Source: Collinsella aerofaciens (GTDB lineage Bacteria > Actinomycetota > Coriobacteriia > Coriobacteriales > Coriobacteriaceae). From it: 64,000 bases of DNA. Position 1 is the first letter of the stretch. Every line of letters begins with the position of its first letter. The notes below the pieces were generated by a model. The model searched no databases. It was not told the DNA's origin and saw nothing but the letters and a program-made list of their open reading frames with translations. Where the stretch lies: the NCBI GenBank assembly GCA_021639365.1, contig JAJXHK010000008.1, positions 1-64,000 on the forward strand, written 5' to 3'. A program made the position numbers and the translations under genes. Below, piece after piece: positions 1 through 7,775 of this stretch.

Positions 1-163
1 GCACGATAGTCTACCACGGACCGACCCCCGCCCGCCCCACAAGCCTCGTCGCACCATAAAGCCGCAAGACCAGTCAATTTGGGACGGGGCTCTTTTGACT
101 ACCTTTATGAGCCCTTTTCCTTCGTTCCCCACGGATTTGCGGAGGATGCTCGCCACGGAATCG

Positions 164-299
164 GCCCATTTACTACGTTTAACCTGACACCCCAGTCCAT
201 GCCCCCGATTCTCAAAAACCGGCAGGCTCTCTACCTGCGCTTTTGTTTTTAGCGAATGCGTCATGGTTTGAGGTGCACAGTTAAACGTAGTAGATGGGC
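164..299. repeat. long inverted repeat downstream of the MFS gene
   Basis: Arms of 20 bases at 164-183 and 280-299 are inverted copies with one mismatch (core TACTACGTTTAAC). They enclose 96 bases that hold a smaller hairpin (GCAGG/CCTGC, about 221-237) followed by a T-rich run. Bases 1-329 contain no gene that I can support. The arms lie just past the stop of the MFS gene, so they could act in termination, but arm length and spacing are more like a dispersed repeat. Confidence 0.6.
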
Positions 300-329
300 G
301 TGATTCTTGGCAGGCGACTCGCGAACACG

Positions 330-1634
330 CTAATGCCGGATGCGCGTCCTCACCAAACGTACCAATGTGAGCGCAAAGCCCACGGCAGCAACCGCCATCA
401 GCACATAAAACACCGAACGGAAACCAAAGAGGAACACATCCGGACGGCCCGCCACATAGCTCGTGACCGTCTTACCCATTACCGCGCTCGTCTGTCCATA
501 CAGGATGCGCGACGCCGCCGTAATACCCAGCGCTATGCCCGCATAGCGCGCCAAGCTGCCCAAGCTGCCCGCAAAGCCAAGCGCCTCACGCGGAGCCGAA
601 CCCATATACAGCGAATTATTGGGACTCTGGAAGATCGACGTGCCGCACGACATAAACGCGACGCAGCACACGATCATCAAGATGGAAGAGCGCTCGTCAA
701 GCGTGCTCACCGCAAAGAGACCGCACACGTACACGCCCAGGCCAACGGCCGTGGGCGCTTCACAACCAACACGGTCAGACACCGAGCCCGAAAGCGGGCC
801 CACAAAGGCATTCACGACCGGCATCGCCAAAAACAACAGGCCGGAGATATCGGAGCTAAAGCCGTGGGCATCCTGAAAGTAGAACGGCAGCACAAACTCG
901 GAGGCACCGATACCCACGAACACGATAAGCATGCAAGCCAGGTTAATCGTGAAAGCCGAGCTCGCAAAGCAGCGACGTGCCGCCTCTGTCAACGGCATAG
1001 GGCGTTCGCCAGCCTCCGGCTTGACATGCGGCAGCGTGTAGAGTCCCACGATAAACGAGATGACGCCAATGGGAAGGTTGATGAGGAAGATGCTCTCCCA
1101 GGGAAAACTTGCCACGAGTACGCCGCCGAGCACGGGACCGCACATCATGCCAAGAGCCACAAAGGTCGCCAGAATGCCCATGGCACGACCGCGCTCACGC
1201 GCCGGAAACGACTCGGTGATGATGCCCATATTGTTGGCCATCGCGGCGGCACAGCCAATGCCCTGCACGATACGCGCCAAGATAAGCACCTCGAGCGAAG
1301 CCGAAAGCCCGCAAAGCAGCGAACCACCCGTAAAGACGATCACACCAAGCTGGAACACATTCACCTTGCCGCGCACATCGCCCAAGCGGCCAAACGGCAG
1401 CATGGCGACGCACGTCGCGAGCAGATACGCCGAGCTCACGAGCTGAATGCGGTCGAGACCCACACCCAGCTCCTTTTGCATCACCGGAAGCGCCACCGTC
1501 ACGATGCTCGCATCCAGACACGCCATAAAGGTCATGACGAGCACGGTGAACAGAATCGCCCATTTATTCTTACCGTGGGTGTCGCCCTCCAGGGCAATGT
1601 GTTCGCGGCGCAGCTGCTCGGCAGTTTTCTCCAT
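330..1634 (-). CDS. MFS drug/metabolite exporter (DHA2-like)
   Basis: A 434-residue major facilitator superfamily transporter of the cytoplasmic membrane, expected to export a small molecule by proton antiport; the substrate cannot be read from the sequence. The first membrane segment ends in DASIVTVALPVM (residues 41-52), the form seen in DHA2-type drug exporters, and GRLGDVRGK (82-90) is the motif A loop between segments 2 and 3. Hydrophobic segments continue to the C-terminus, which is short and basic. I start at 1634 rather than nine codons upstream because AGAAAGGA sits seven bases before this ATG. It lies downstream of metY on the same strand, separated by a hairpin, so it is probably transcribed separately. 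Confidence 0.85.
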   Translation of the reverse strand: MEKTAEQLRREHIALEGDTHGKNKWAILFTVLVMTFMACLDASIVTVALPVMQKELGVGLDRIQLVSSAYLLATCVAMLPFGRLGDVRGKVNVFQLGVIVFTGGSLLCGLSASLEVLILARIVQGIGCAAAMANNMGIITESFPARERGRAMGILATFVALGMMCGPVLGGVLVASFPWESIFLINLPIGVISFIVGLYTLPHVKPEAGERPMPLTEAARRCFASSAFTINLACMLIVFVGIGASEFVLPFYFQDAHGFSSDISGLLFLAMPVVNAFVGPLSGSVSDRVGCEAPTAVGLGVYVCGLFAVSTLDERSSILMIVCCVAFMSCGTSIFQSPNNSLYMGSAPREALGFAGSLGSLARYAGIALGITAASRILYGQTSAVMGKTVTSYVAGRPDVFLFGFRSVFYVLMAVAAVGFALTLVRLVRTRIRH

Positions 1635-1664
1635 ATATATCCTTTCTATCGTGCAACGCAAGAA

Positions 1665-1706
1665 CGGGACCCCAATCGCCTACAAACGGTCACGATCGGG
1701 GTCCCG
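1665..1706 (-). terminator. hairpin between metY and the MFS gene
   Basis: Arms CGGGACCCCAATCG (1665-1678) and CGATCGGGGTCCCG (1693-1706) pair with one mismatch. On the minus strand the hairpin follows the metY stop by about 70 bases, but the T-run after it is weak (TTCTTG). Confidence 0.55.
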
Positions 1707-1775
1707 CCTACGGAATCGGAACTATGAGGACGTCGTCAGACGAAAAGCCGTCCCACGCCTCGCACGCACGTTAGC

Positions 1776-3059
1776 CTAGCACTGCGCGAGCGCCTGCTCA
1801 AGGTCGGCAATCAGATCGGCCGTGTCCTCCAAGCCGCACGACAGGCGCACCATGTCGGCGGAGATACCGCAGGCAATGAGCTCCTCATCGTTCATCTGGC
1901 GATGCGTGGCGTTTGCCGGATGCAGGCAGCAGGTGCGCGCATCGGCTACATGCGTGGCAATCTGGGCGAGCTTGAGGCTCTTCATAAAGGTCTCGGCCGC
2001 CGCACGACCACCGGTAAAGCCAAAGCTCACAACGCCGCACGTACCGTTGGGCATGTACTTCTGAGCCATGTCGTAGTATTTGTCGCCTTCCAGGCCCGGA
2101 TAGCTCACAAAGCGCACCTTGGGGTGGCTCTGCAGGAACTTGGCGACCGCCAGTCCGTTCTCGCAATGACGCGGCATGCGCACGTGCAGGCTCTCGAGCG
2201 AGCTGTTCAGGAAGAACGCCGCCTGCGGGTTCTGCATGGGGCCAAGGTCGCGCATGAGCTGCGCGGTAGCCTTGGTAATAAAGGCGCCCTCACGGCCGAA
2301 CTTCTCGGCATAGGTCACGCCGTGATAGCTCTCGTCGGGCGTGGTGAGACCCGGGAACTTGTCCGCATGGGCCATCCAGTCAAACTGACCGTGATCGACA
2401 ATCACGCCGCCCAGGTAGGCCGCGTGGCCATCCATGTACTTGGTGGTGGAGTGCGTGACGATGTCGGCGCCCCACTCAAAGGGACGGCACATCACGGGCG
2501 TCGGGAAGGTATTGTCGACCATCAGCGGCACGCCGTGGTCGTGCGCTGCCTTGGCAAAGCGTTCGATGTCGAGCACGGCAAGCGCGGGGTTGGCGATGGT
2601 CTCGCCAAAGACGAGCTTGGTGTTGGGCTGGAAAGCGGCCTCCAGCTCCTCATCGGTGCAGTCGGGAGCGACAAAGGTGCAGGTCAGACCCATGCGACCC
2701 ATGGTGTGGGCAAGCAGGTTGTACGTACCACCGTAGATAGCAGAGCTTGCGACCACGTGATCGCCGGCGCCGGCAACGTTAAAGATGGCGAGGAAGTTCG
2801 CGGCCATGCCCGAGCTCGTGAGCATCGCGGCGGTGCCGCCCTCCATCTCACAGATCTTGGCGGCAACCAAATCGCACGTGGGGTTCTGCAGACGGCTGTA
2901 GAAGTAGCCCGACTCCTCCAGGTCGAACAGCTTGCCCATATGCTCGGACGTGTCGTACTTCCACGTGGTGGACTGGTAGATGGGCACCTGACGCGGCTCC
3001 GCATCACCCGGACGATAGCCGCCCTGAACACACGTGGTACCGATGGTCTGCTCGCTCAT
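1776..3059 (-). CDS. metY: O-acetylhomoserine sulfhydrylase (MetY)
   Basis: PLP-dependent Cys/Met metabolism enzyme, 427 residues. By family it makes homocysteine from O-acetylhomoserine and sulfide in the cytoplasm. Visible landmarks are YSR (about 54-56), the PLP ring-stacking stretch YGGTYN (109-114), GETIANP (152-158), VDNTF (181-185) and the Schiff-base lysine in HSTTKYMDG (Lys207). Length and the insert typical of the MetY branch distinguish it from shorter cystathionine synthases and lyases, though exact specificity within the family is inferred. AGGGAG stands eight bases before the ATG. No SAM riboswitch is evident in the 85 bases upstream. The gene is divergent from the C_GCAxxG_C_C gene. 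Confidence 0.88.
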   Translation of the reverse strand: MSEQTIGTTCVQGGYRPGDAEPRQVPIYQSTTWKYDTSEHMGKLFDLEESGYFYSRLQNPTCDLVAAKICEMEGGTAAMLTSSGMAANFLAIFNVAGAGDHVVASSAIYGGTYNLLAHTMGRMGLTCTFVAPDCTDEELEAAFQPNTKLVFGETIANPALAVLDIERFAKAAHDHGVPLMVDNTFPTPVMCRPFEWGADIVTHSTTKYMDGHAAYLGGVIVDHGQFDWMAHADKFPGLTTPDESYHGVTYAEKFGREGAFITKATAQLMRDLGPMQNPQAAFFLNSSLESLHVRMPRHCENGLAVAKFLQSHPKVRFVSYPGLEGDKYYDMAQKYMPNGTCGVVSFGFTGGRAAAETFMKSLKLAQIATHVADARTCCLHPANATHRQMNDEELIACGISADMVRLSCGLEDTADLIADLEQALAQC

Positions 3060-3145
3060 ATCTAGCTCCCTTGCTTGGGTTTTGTTTTATTCGGTTCACG
3101 ATACCGCTACCCCGCACCCCTCTCAACCCATCCCGTAGATAGGTT

Positions 3146-3178
3146 ATGGGACAAAGTAATCAGGTTTATTTGTCCCAA
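3146..3178. repeat. TGGGACAAA hairpin, copy 1
   Basis: Arms TGGGACAAA (3147-3155) and TTTGTCCCA (3169-3177) enclose a loop containing ATCAGGT. A second copy with the same arms and loop core lies at 7694-7724. This copy is in the divergent promoter region between metY and the next plus-strand gene. Confidence 0.6.
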
Positions 3179-3292
3179 ATCTTAAGAAAACGTTCGATAG
3201 CGAAAAACAAGTTGATATGCATCGGAGTCTCGATGAGCAAAAGTGCCGGCAAGGGTACCATAGGCGGGTACACCGTAATCAAGGAGAGGCTC

Positions 3293-3739
3293 ATGAAACA
3301 GATCGATACCAACCAGCTCGACGCCACCGCCTGTCAGGCTCAGGCTGCCGAATACCACGCCCGCGGCTTCAACTGCGCGCAGGCCGTTGCTTGCACGCTC
3401 GCGCCCGCCGTCGGACTTGATCCTGAGACCGCGTTCACCCTCACCGAGGGCTTCGGCGCCGGCATGGGCGGCATGACCGAGACCTGCGGCGCCATATCGG
3501 GCGCCGTGGCCATCATGGGCTTTGTGATGAGCGACGGCATGGAAAACCCCAAGACCAAGGGGCAGACCTACAAGCTGTCGCGTGAGATCGCCAAACGCTT
3601 TGGCGAGAAGAACACGACGACCATCTGCGGCACGCTCAAGGGCATTGGCTCGGACCAGGGTCCGCTCCGCAGCTGCCCCGGCTGCATCGACGATGCCGTC
3701 GAGATCGCCTGCGACGTGCTGAAGCAGCTCGCCGAGTAA
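3293..3739 (+). CDS. C_GCAxxG_C_C family protein
   Basis: A 148-residue cysteine-rich protein of the family named after its C-GCAxxG-C-C pattern; function unknown, with a redox or metal-binding role often suspected. Cysteines are at 28 (NCAQAV), 65 (ETCGAISGA), 112, 128 and 131 (SCPGC) and 140. The glycine-rich stretch GFGAGMGG (53-60) before Cys65 is typical. A longer reading frame begins at 3146, but AAGGAGAGG lies three bases upstream of the ATG at 3293, and family members start here. It is single, convergent with yigZ, and both end at a shared hairpin. Confidence 0.8.
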   Translation: MKQIDTNQLDATACQAQAAEYHARGFNCAQAVACTLAPAVGLDPETAFTLTEGFGAGMGGMTETCGAISGAVAIMGFVMSDGMENPKTKGQTYKLSREIAKRFGEKNTTTICGTLKGIGSDQGPLRSCPGCIDDAVEIACDVLKQLAE

Positions 3740-3756
3740 ACGACAGCAACACAAAA

Positions 3757-3801
3757 CGACGGCCGGCGCGCCTGGGATATCCCATGGCACGCCGGCCGTC
3801 G
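3757..3801. terminator. bidirectional terminator
   Basis: Perfect 12-base arms CGACGGCCGGCG (3757-3768) and CGCCGGCCGTCG (3790-3801), with an inner TGGGATATCCCA stem, lie between two convergent genes. The minus-strand side is followed by TTTTGTGTTG. Confidence 0.85.
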
Positions 3802-3804
3802 CCG

Positions 3805-4443
3805 TTAAAACTCGGCAAACTCGGGAGTGCCGACCTCGATCTCCTCGCGGCCAGCCATAAGCTCGCGCATCTTTGCGCAAAACGGCTCCTGCTCCCCCGC
3901 CTTAAATACCAAATGAAGTGTCACAGCGTCCGCGTAGTCAGTGTCCGAAACCTTGGCGCCCGAGTCCTGCGCCAGACGAAGCACCTGCTCATACTGCGGA
4001 TAAGCCACATGCACGTCAACGGGCACAACGCTCGTCATCTCAACGATCTGCCCGGCTTCCTGCGCCGCCGCAACCGCCGCCTGCGTCGCCGCCGTATAGG
4101 CACGCACCAGGCCACCTGGCCCCAACAGGGTACCGCCAAAATAGCGCGTCACCACACAGCATACGTTTTTGAGTCCCGCACCACGAAGTACTTCAAGCGT
4201 CGGCATGCCGCTGGTTCGGCTCGGCTCACCGTCATCGCTCTGGCGCTCGCGCCCATCGACCAAAATCCATGCGGGCACATTATGACGAGCATCGTAATGG
4301 CGCTTGCGAACCATCTCGATAAAGGCATTTGCCTCGTCCTCGGACTCAATATGGACCAGCTGGGCAATAAACCGACTCTTGCGGTCCACAAACTCGCCCG
4401 AAGCCTCAATATTCGATTGCAGAGTAAAATAGCTGTCCAACAA
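3805..4443 (-). CDS. yigZ: YigZ/IMPACT family protein
   Basis: A 212-residue UPF0029 protein, related to eukaryotic IMPACT and E. coli YigZ; biochemical role unsettled. The N-terminal IMPACT domain shows KSRFIA (about 21-26), HNVPAW, DDGEPSRTSGMPTLEVL and VTRYFGGTLLGPGGLVRAY; the C-terminal part is the usual small ferredoxin-like domain. The start is TTG at 4443 with GAGGGG five bases upstream. Reading further upstream in this frame gives no better site. The gene follows a 300-base region that ends at rnpB and converges with the C_GCAxxG_C_C gene. Confidence 0.85.
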   Translation of the reverse strand: MLDSYFTLQSNIEASGEFVDRKSRFIAQLVHIESEDEANAFIEMVRKRHYDARHNVPAWILVDGRERQSDDGEPSRTSGMPTLEVLRGAGLKNVCCVVTRYFGGTLLGPGGLVRAYTAATQAAVAAAQEAGQIVEMTSVVPVDVHVAYPQYEQVLRLAQDSGAKVSDTDYADAVTLHLVFKAGEQEPFCAKMRELMAGREEIEVGTPEFAEF

Positions 4444-4449
4444 AGCCCC

Positions 4450-4660
4450 TCAACAACAAGCAAAGCAACAAACAGCCTCAATAATACGGCAAAGCCCGTA
4501 CCGACAACCCCGGTAAATAGAACGGCGACGCCGATGATTCCGTAAACGAAAGCGAGAACCCGTCAGCGCGAGCAAAGTGCCTTGGAAGACGAGATCGCAA
4601 CAAAAATGAGGCTGCCGATGACCAGGTAAAGACAGCGAGACGGCGTCAGCTGAGTCGATT
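4450..4660 (-). pseudogene. possible relic of a small membrane protein
   Basis: One minus-strand frame encodes two hydrophobic stretches (LYLVIGSLIFVAI, then VYGIIGVAVLFTGVVGTGF) separated by an in-frame TGA near 4568. No start codon with a ribosome site precedes it, and the frame runs on into yigZ. It could be a decayed membrane gene or chance. The rest of 4444-4750 holds the long inverted repeat at 4639-4736. Confidence 0.25.
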
Positions 4661-4736
4661 TGGCCCGAAAGAGGAGGGAGCACGCCTTATGGCGGCGACC
4701 GACGAATGAGCGCCAAATCGGCCAGCTGACGCCGTC
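4639..4736. repeat. long inverted repeat downstream of rnpB
   Basis: Left arm 4639-4664 and right arm 4712-4736 share GACGGCGTCAGCTG and CGATTTGGC in inverted order, with only a short mismatched patch between these blocks. The 47-base interior contains a CGCC/GGCG hairpin. It begins about 15 bases past the 3' end of RNase P RNA, so it may terminate or protect that transcript. Confidence 0.6.
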
Positions 4737-4750
4737 GCAGCGTCAACATA

Positions 4751-5119
4751 GTTGCTAAGTGGGCCTGTAAGCCGGGTTCTGTCGTGAACGGTCATTTATC
4801 TTGTCTGCACGTTACCGTGCAGCTCCACGCACGCTACCCGAACGCGGACCGGGCCGGCCCATAGCGTTCCTATTCGCGCTTGCTCCGGATGGGGCTTGCC
4901 AAGCCGCCGCGTTACCACGACGCTGGTGGTCTCTTACACCACCGTTTCAGCTTTTCCCTTTACGCCTTGCGGCGCAGGTGGGAGTCTTCTTTTCTGCGGC
5001 GCTTTCCGTCGGATCACTCCGCCCGGCCGTTAGCCGGCATCCCGCCCTCTGGAGCCCGGACTTTCCTCACGCGTACTGCAAGCAGTACATCGCGCGACCG
5101 TCTGGCCCACTCAGCAGTT
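4751..5119 (-). ncRNA. rnpB: RNase P RNA, bacterial class A
   Basis: Catalytic RNA of RNase P, which removes 5' leaders from tRNA precursors. Reading the minus strand, the conserved blocks appear in order: GAGGAAAGTCCGGGCTCC near the 5' end, then AAAGGGAAAAGCTGAAACGG, GGTAACGC, and AAGATAAATGACCG with ACAGAACCCGGCTTA near the 3' end. The terminal helix pairs TGCTGAGTGGGCC with GGCCCACTTAGCA, which fixes both ends to within a few bases. A possible -10 (TACACT, about 5127-5132) lies just upstream of the 5' end. Confidence 0.95.
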
Positions 5120-5199
5120 CAAGAGTGTAGCACACCGTCAGCGCAAGCGATGACACGACAGGCGAGCTCGACACGATAAACCAAGAACCGCCCATGCGT

Positions 5200-5327
5200 T
5201 ACAATAGTCCCGTCGATGGGCAACGTCGTCAGTCGAGACGCGACCGCGCTCCGCACCCCTCCGTCTACTCGGTGCGTTCCCGCCTCCTCCCCGAGGCGGG
5301 ATGTCGGCATTTTTTCATGCCGCGACA
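5200..5327 (+). ncRNA. candidate structured transcript divergent from rnpB
   Basis: TACAAT at 5200-5205 resembles a -10 box. Downstream are three successive hairpins: CGCACC/GGTGCG (5252-5276), TCCCGCCTC/GAGGCGGGA (5278-5301), and TGTCGGCAT paired with ATGCCGCGACA around a six-T loop (5302-5327). No reading frame is plausible. It is a candidate small RNA; a matching -35 is not clear. The remainder of 5120-5438 holds only the rpsA terminator. Confidence 0.35.
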
Positions 5328-5384
5328 ACTCAATAACTAACGGACGACCTAGGCGGCAATCTGCCGTTTCGCTCGCAAAACAAA

Positions 5385-5414
5385 AAGGGACCCGCCCTTT
5401 CAGGCGGATCCCTT
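5385..5414 (-). terminator. rpsA terminator
   Basis: AAGGGACCCGCC and GGCGGATCCCTT pair around a six-base loop; on the minus strand the stem is followed by a T-run. It lies 25 bases past the rpsA stop. Confidence 0.85.
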
Positions 5415-5438
5415 AAAACAAGTGATCGTCAAACCGAT

Positions 5439-6605
5439 TTACTCGGCGTCGGTCTCCTCGTCCTTCTTCTCGGAAGGCAGCGGGGTAACCTCGATCTCGA
5501 CGCCCAGAGTCTCAGCAGCGGACTTCATGGACAGGGAGATACGACGACGGTCGAGGTCGATCTCCATGACCTTGACCTGAACCTTGTCGCCCACGTGGGT
5601 GACCTGAGAAGGCTGATCGACGTGCTTGTTGGCCATCTCGGAGATGTGCACCAGGCCCTCGATGCCCTCGCCCAGGTCGACGAAAGCGCCGAACGGGACA
5701 AGCTTGGTCACAGTGCCCTCGACGATAGCGCCGACGGGGTACTTCTTGACCAGTGCGCGCCACGGATCCTCGGTGGTCTGCTTGAGACCCAGGGAGATGC
5801 GCTCGCGGTTGAGATCGACGTCGAGAACCTCGACCTCGACTTCCTGGCCGACCTTGACAACCTCGGAAGGATGGTTGACGTGGTTCCAGGAGAGCTCGGA
5901 GATGTGGATGAGGCCGTCGATACCGCCGAGGTCGACGAAGGCGCCGAAGTCGACGATGGAGGAAACGGTGCCCTGGAGACGCATGCCAGACTTGAGCTTG
6001 GACAGGATCTCGGAGCGCTCAGCCTTACGGGACTCCTCGAGAACGACGCGACGGGAGAGGACGACGTTGTTGCGGTTGCGGTCCATCTCGATGACGCGGG
6101 CCTCGATGCGGGTGCCCATGTAGGAGGTGAGGTCCTTGACACGACGGAGGTCGACGAGGGAAGCAGGCAGGAAGCCACGCAGGCCGATGTCGAGGATCAG
6201 GCCGCCCTTGACAACCTCGATAACCTCGCCCTCGACGTTCTCGCCGGAGTTGAACTTCTCCTCGATGCGGTTCCAAGCACGCTCGTACTCGGCACGCTTC
6301 TTGGACAGGACCAGACGACCGTCCTTGTCCTCCTTCTGGAGAACCAGAGCCTCGATGGGATCACCGAGTGCAACGATGTCTGCAGGGTTAGCGTCCTTGC
6401 GGATGGACAGCTCGCGGACCGGGATAACGCCCTCGGACTTGAATCCGATGTCAACGAGCACCTCGTCATGCTCGATCTTAACGACAGTGCCGTTAACGAG
6501 ATCGCCCTCATCAAAGTCGGTAATCGTACCGTCGATGAGGTTGTTCATCTCCTCCTCGTTGACATCGTCAAGAGAGAAAATGGACGAGTTCTGAATCTCA
6601 CTCAA
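5439..6605 (-). CDS. rpsA: 30S ribosomal protein S1
   Basis: A 388-residue RNA-binding protein with four S1 domains (roughly residues 35-105, 120-185, 205-275 and 290-360), the usual actinobacterial form, shorter than the six-domain E. coli S1. Each domain shows the beta-barrel pattern, for example VNGTVVKIEHDEVLVDIGFKS, LQGTVSSIVDFGAFVDLGGIDGLIHISEL and VEGTVTKLVPFGAFVDLGEGIEGLVHISEM. It brings mRNA to the 30S subunit. The start is TTG at 6605 with AAAGGGG seven bases upstream; no ATG lies close by in frame. It is a single gene with its own terminator. Confidence 0.95.
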   Translation of the reverse strand: MSEIQNSSIFSLDDVNEEEMNNLIDGTITDFDEGDLVNGTVVKIEHDEVLVDIGFKSEGVIPVRELSIRKDANPADIVALGDPIEALVLQKEDKDGRLVLSKKRAEYERAWNRIEEKFNSGENVEGEVIEVVKGGLILDIGLRGFLPASLVDLRRVKDLTSYMGTRIEARVIEMDRNRNNVVLSRRVVLEESRKAERSEILSKLKSGMRLQGTVSSIVDFGAFVDLGGIDGLIHISELSWNHVNHPSEVVKVGQEVEVEVLDVDLNRERISLGLKQTTEDPWRALVKKYPVGAIVEGTVTKLVPFGAFVDLGEGIEGLVHISEMANKHVDQPSQVTHVGDKVQVKVMEIDLDRRRISLSMKSAAETLGVEIEVTPLPSEKKDEETDAE

Positions 6606-6920
6606 AGGTGGACCCCTTTCGAACTACGGGGCCCCGATTGCTAGGACCTACAGAAGGGTGCGACAAGCACACAACGTTTAGGAACACTCGGGAGCCGACA
6701 GATACTAATGTGACGCTTATGCAATCACGTTCGTATAGATTACGGGGAAATTACTTCGATTTCAAGCGCGAACTGCGATTTTTTACTCGTATGGAGACTT
6801 TTTCGCAATCTTGTGGACGACCGTCTCCGTAAGTTGACGATAGGCCGTTAGGTATACGGCTTTGGGGTAAAGTATCCGGAACCAACGATTCTGGAACGAT
6901 TTTTCGAGAAAGGTGCCCGC
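6606..6920. other. divergent intergenic region, rpsA / HAD gene
   Basis: This stretch holds the promoters of rpsA (minus) and the HAD gene (plus). TTGACG at 6834-6839 looks like a plus-strand -35, but I find no -10 at normal distance. No gene, RNA or repeat is supported here. Confidence 0.4.
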
Positions 6921-7679
6921 GTGCTCAAAGCAGTCGTTTTCGATATGGACGAGACGCTTCTTAGCATCAACCTCAACGCGTTCATCCTTCGCTATTTTAA
7001 GGATGTCTCGTCGATGCTCGCGGATATCGGGCGCCGCAGCCGCGGTGGCACGATGGCACGCCTCGGCACCATCCTGGTCGACCTCAACGCCAACCGCCGA
7101 AGCGGCACGGACAACCGCACCAATCTTGAGTTTTACCGCGCCGAGGTCGAGCGCAGATGCGGCATCTGCCTCTCCGATCCTATCATCTACGAGGCATTTA
7201 CCTACTACGACCGCGAAGTTCTTCCGCATAAGAATGACGACGTCATCAACGCCCACGCCATGCCGGGCGCACACGCCGCGCTTCAGGCCGTACAGGACGC
7301 AGGGCTGCGCTGCGCGCTCTTCACCAACCCTAGCTTTCCGCAGGGGGCCATCGAGTGCCGCATGGGTTGGGGCGACCTGGCCGACGCCCCCTTTGAGCTC
7401 GTCACGCACATGGGAAACACCACCCGCTGCAAGCCCGATGCCACCTACTATCTAGAGCAGCTTCAGGTGATGGGGCTCGAGCCGCACGAGGTCCTTATGG
7501 TGGGCAACGATCCCAAACGCGACTTCCCTAGCCCCGCCTGCGGCATTCAGACTGCCTATGTAGGCCAGGGCAAGCCCAACCGAGTCACCTGGCGCGGAAC
7601 CATGGAAGGCTTCGCCCGCGACTTTAACGCCGTAGTAGAAGCCTTCTACGAGCACCAAGTGGCCGATGCACTAAGCTAG
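6921..7679 (+). CDS. HAD-superfamily hydrolase
   Basis: A 252-residue haloacid dehalogenase-fold phosphatase. Motif I is DMDETLL (nucleophile Asp8, acid Asp10), motif II is LFTNPSF (about 133), the lysine lies in CKPDATYY (about 172) and motif IV is GNDPKRDF. A large helical cap sits between motifs I and II. By family it removes a phosphate from a small metabolite; the substrate is unknown. The start is GTG, with GAGAAAGG eight bases upstream. It is monocistronic and convergent with the DeoR gene. Confidence 0.82.
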   Translation: MLKAVVFDMDETLLSINLNAFILRYFKDVSSMLADIGRRSRGGTMARLGTILVDLNANRRSGTDNRTNLEFYRAEVERRCGICLSDPIIYEAFTYYDREVLPHKNDDVINAHAMPGAHAALQAVQDAGLRCALFTNPSFPQGAIECRMGWGDLADAPFELVTHMGNTTRCKPDATYYLEQLQVMGLEPHEVLMVGNDPKRDFPSPACGIQTAYVGQGKPNRVTWRGTMEGFARDFNAVVEAFYEHQVADALS

Positions 7680-7693
7680 TCTCCAAATCCGGA

Positions 7694-7724
7694 ATGGGGC
7701 AAACATCAGGTACGTTTGTCCCAT
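7694..7724. repeat. TGGGRCAAA hairpin, copy 2
   Basis: Arms ATGGGGCAAAC (7694-7704) and GTTTGTCCCAT (7714-7724) enclose the loop ATCAGGTAC. It shares arms and loop core with 3146-3178. It lies between two convergent genes and could help terminate either. Confidence 0.6.
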
Positions 7725-7775
7725 GCTTCGTTACGTGGGCAACGGCTTGAGGGCAAGATGCGACGGCGCGGTGTC

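Noticed and set aside
3060..3145. SAM riboswitch upstream of metY
   Set aside because: The 85-base leader shows none of the conserved SAM-I core segments and no terminator.
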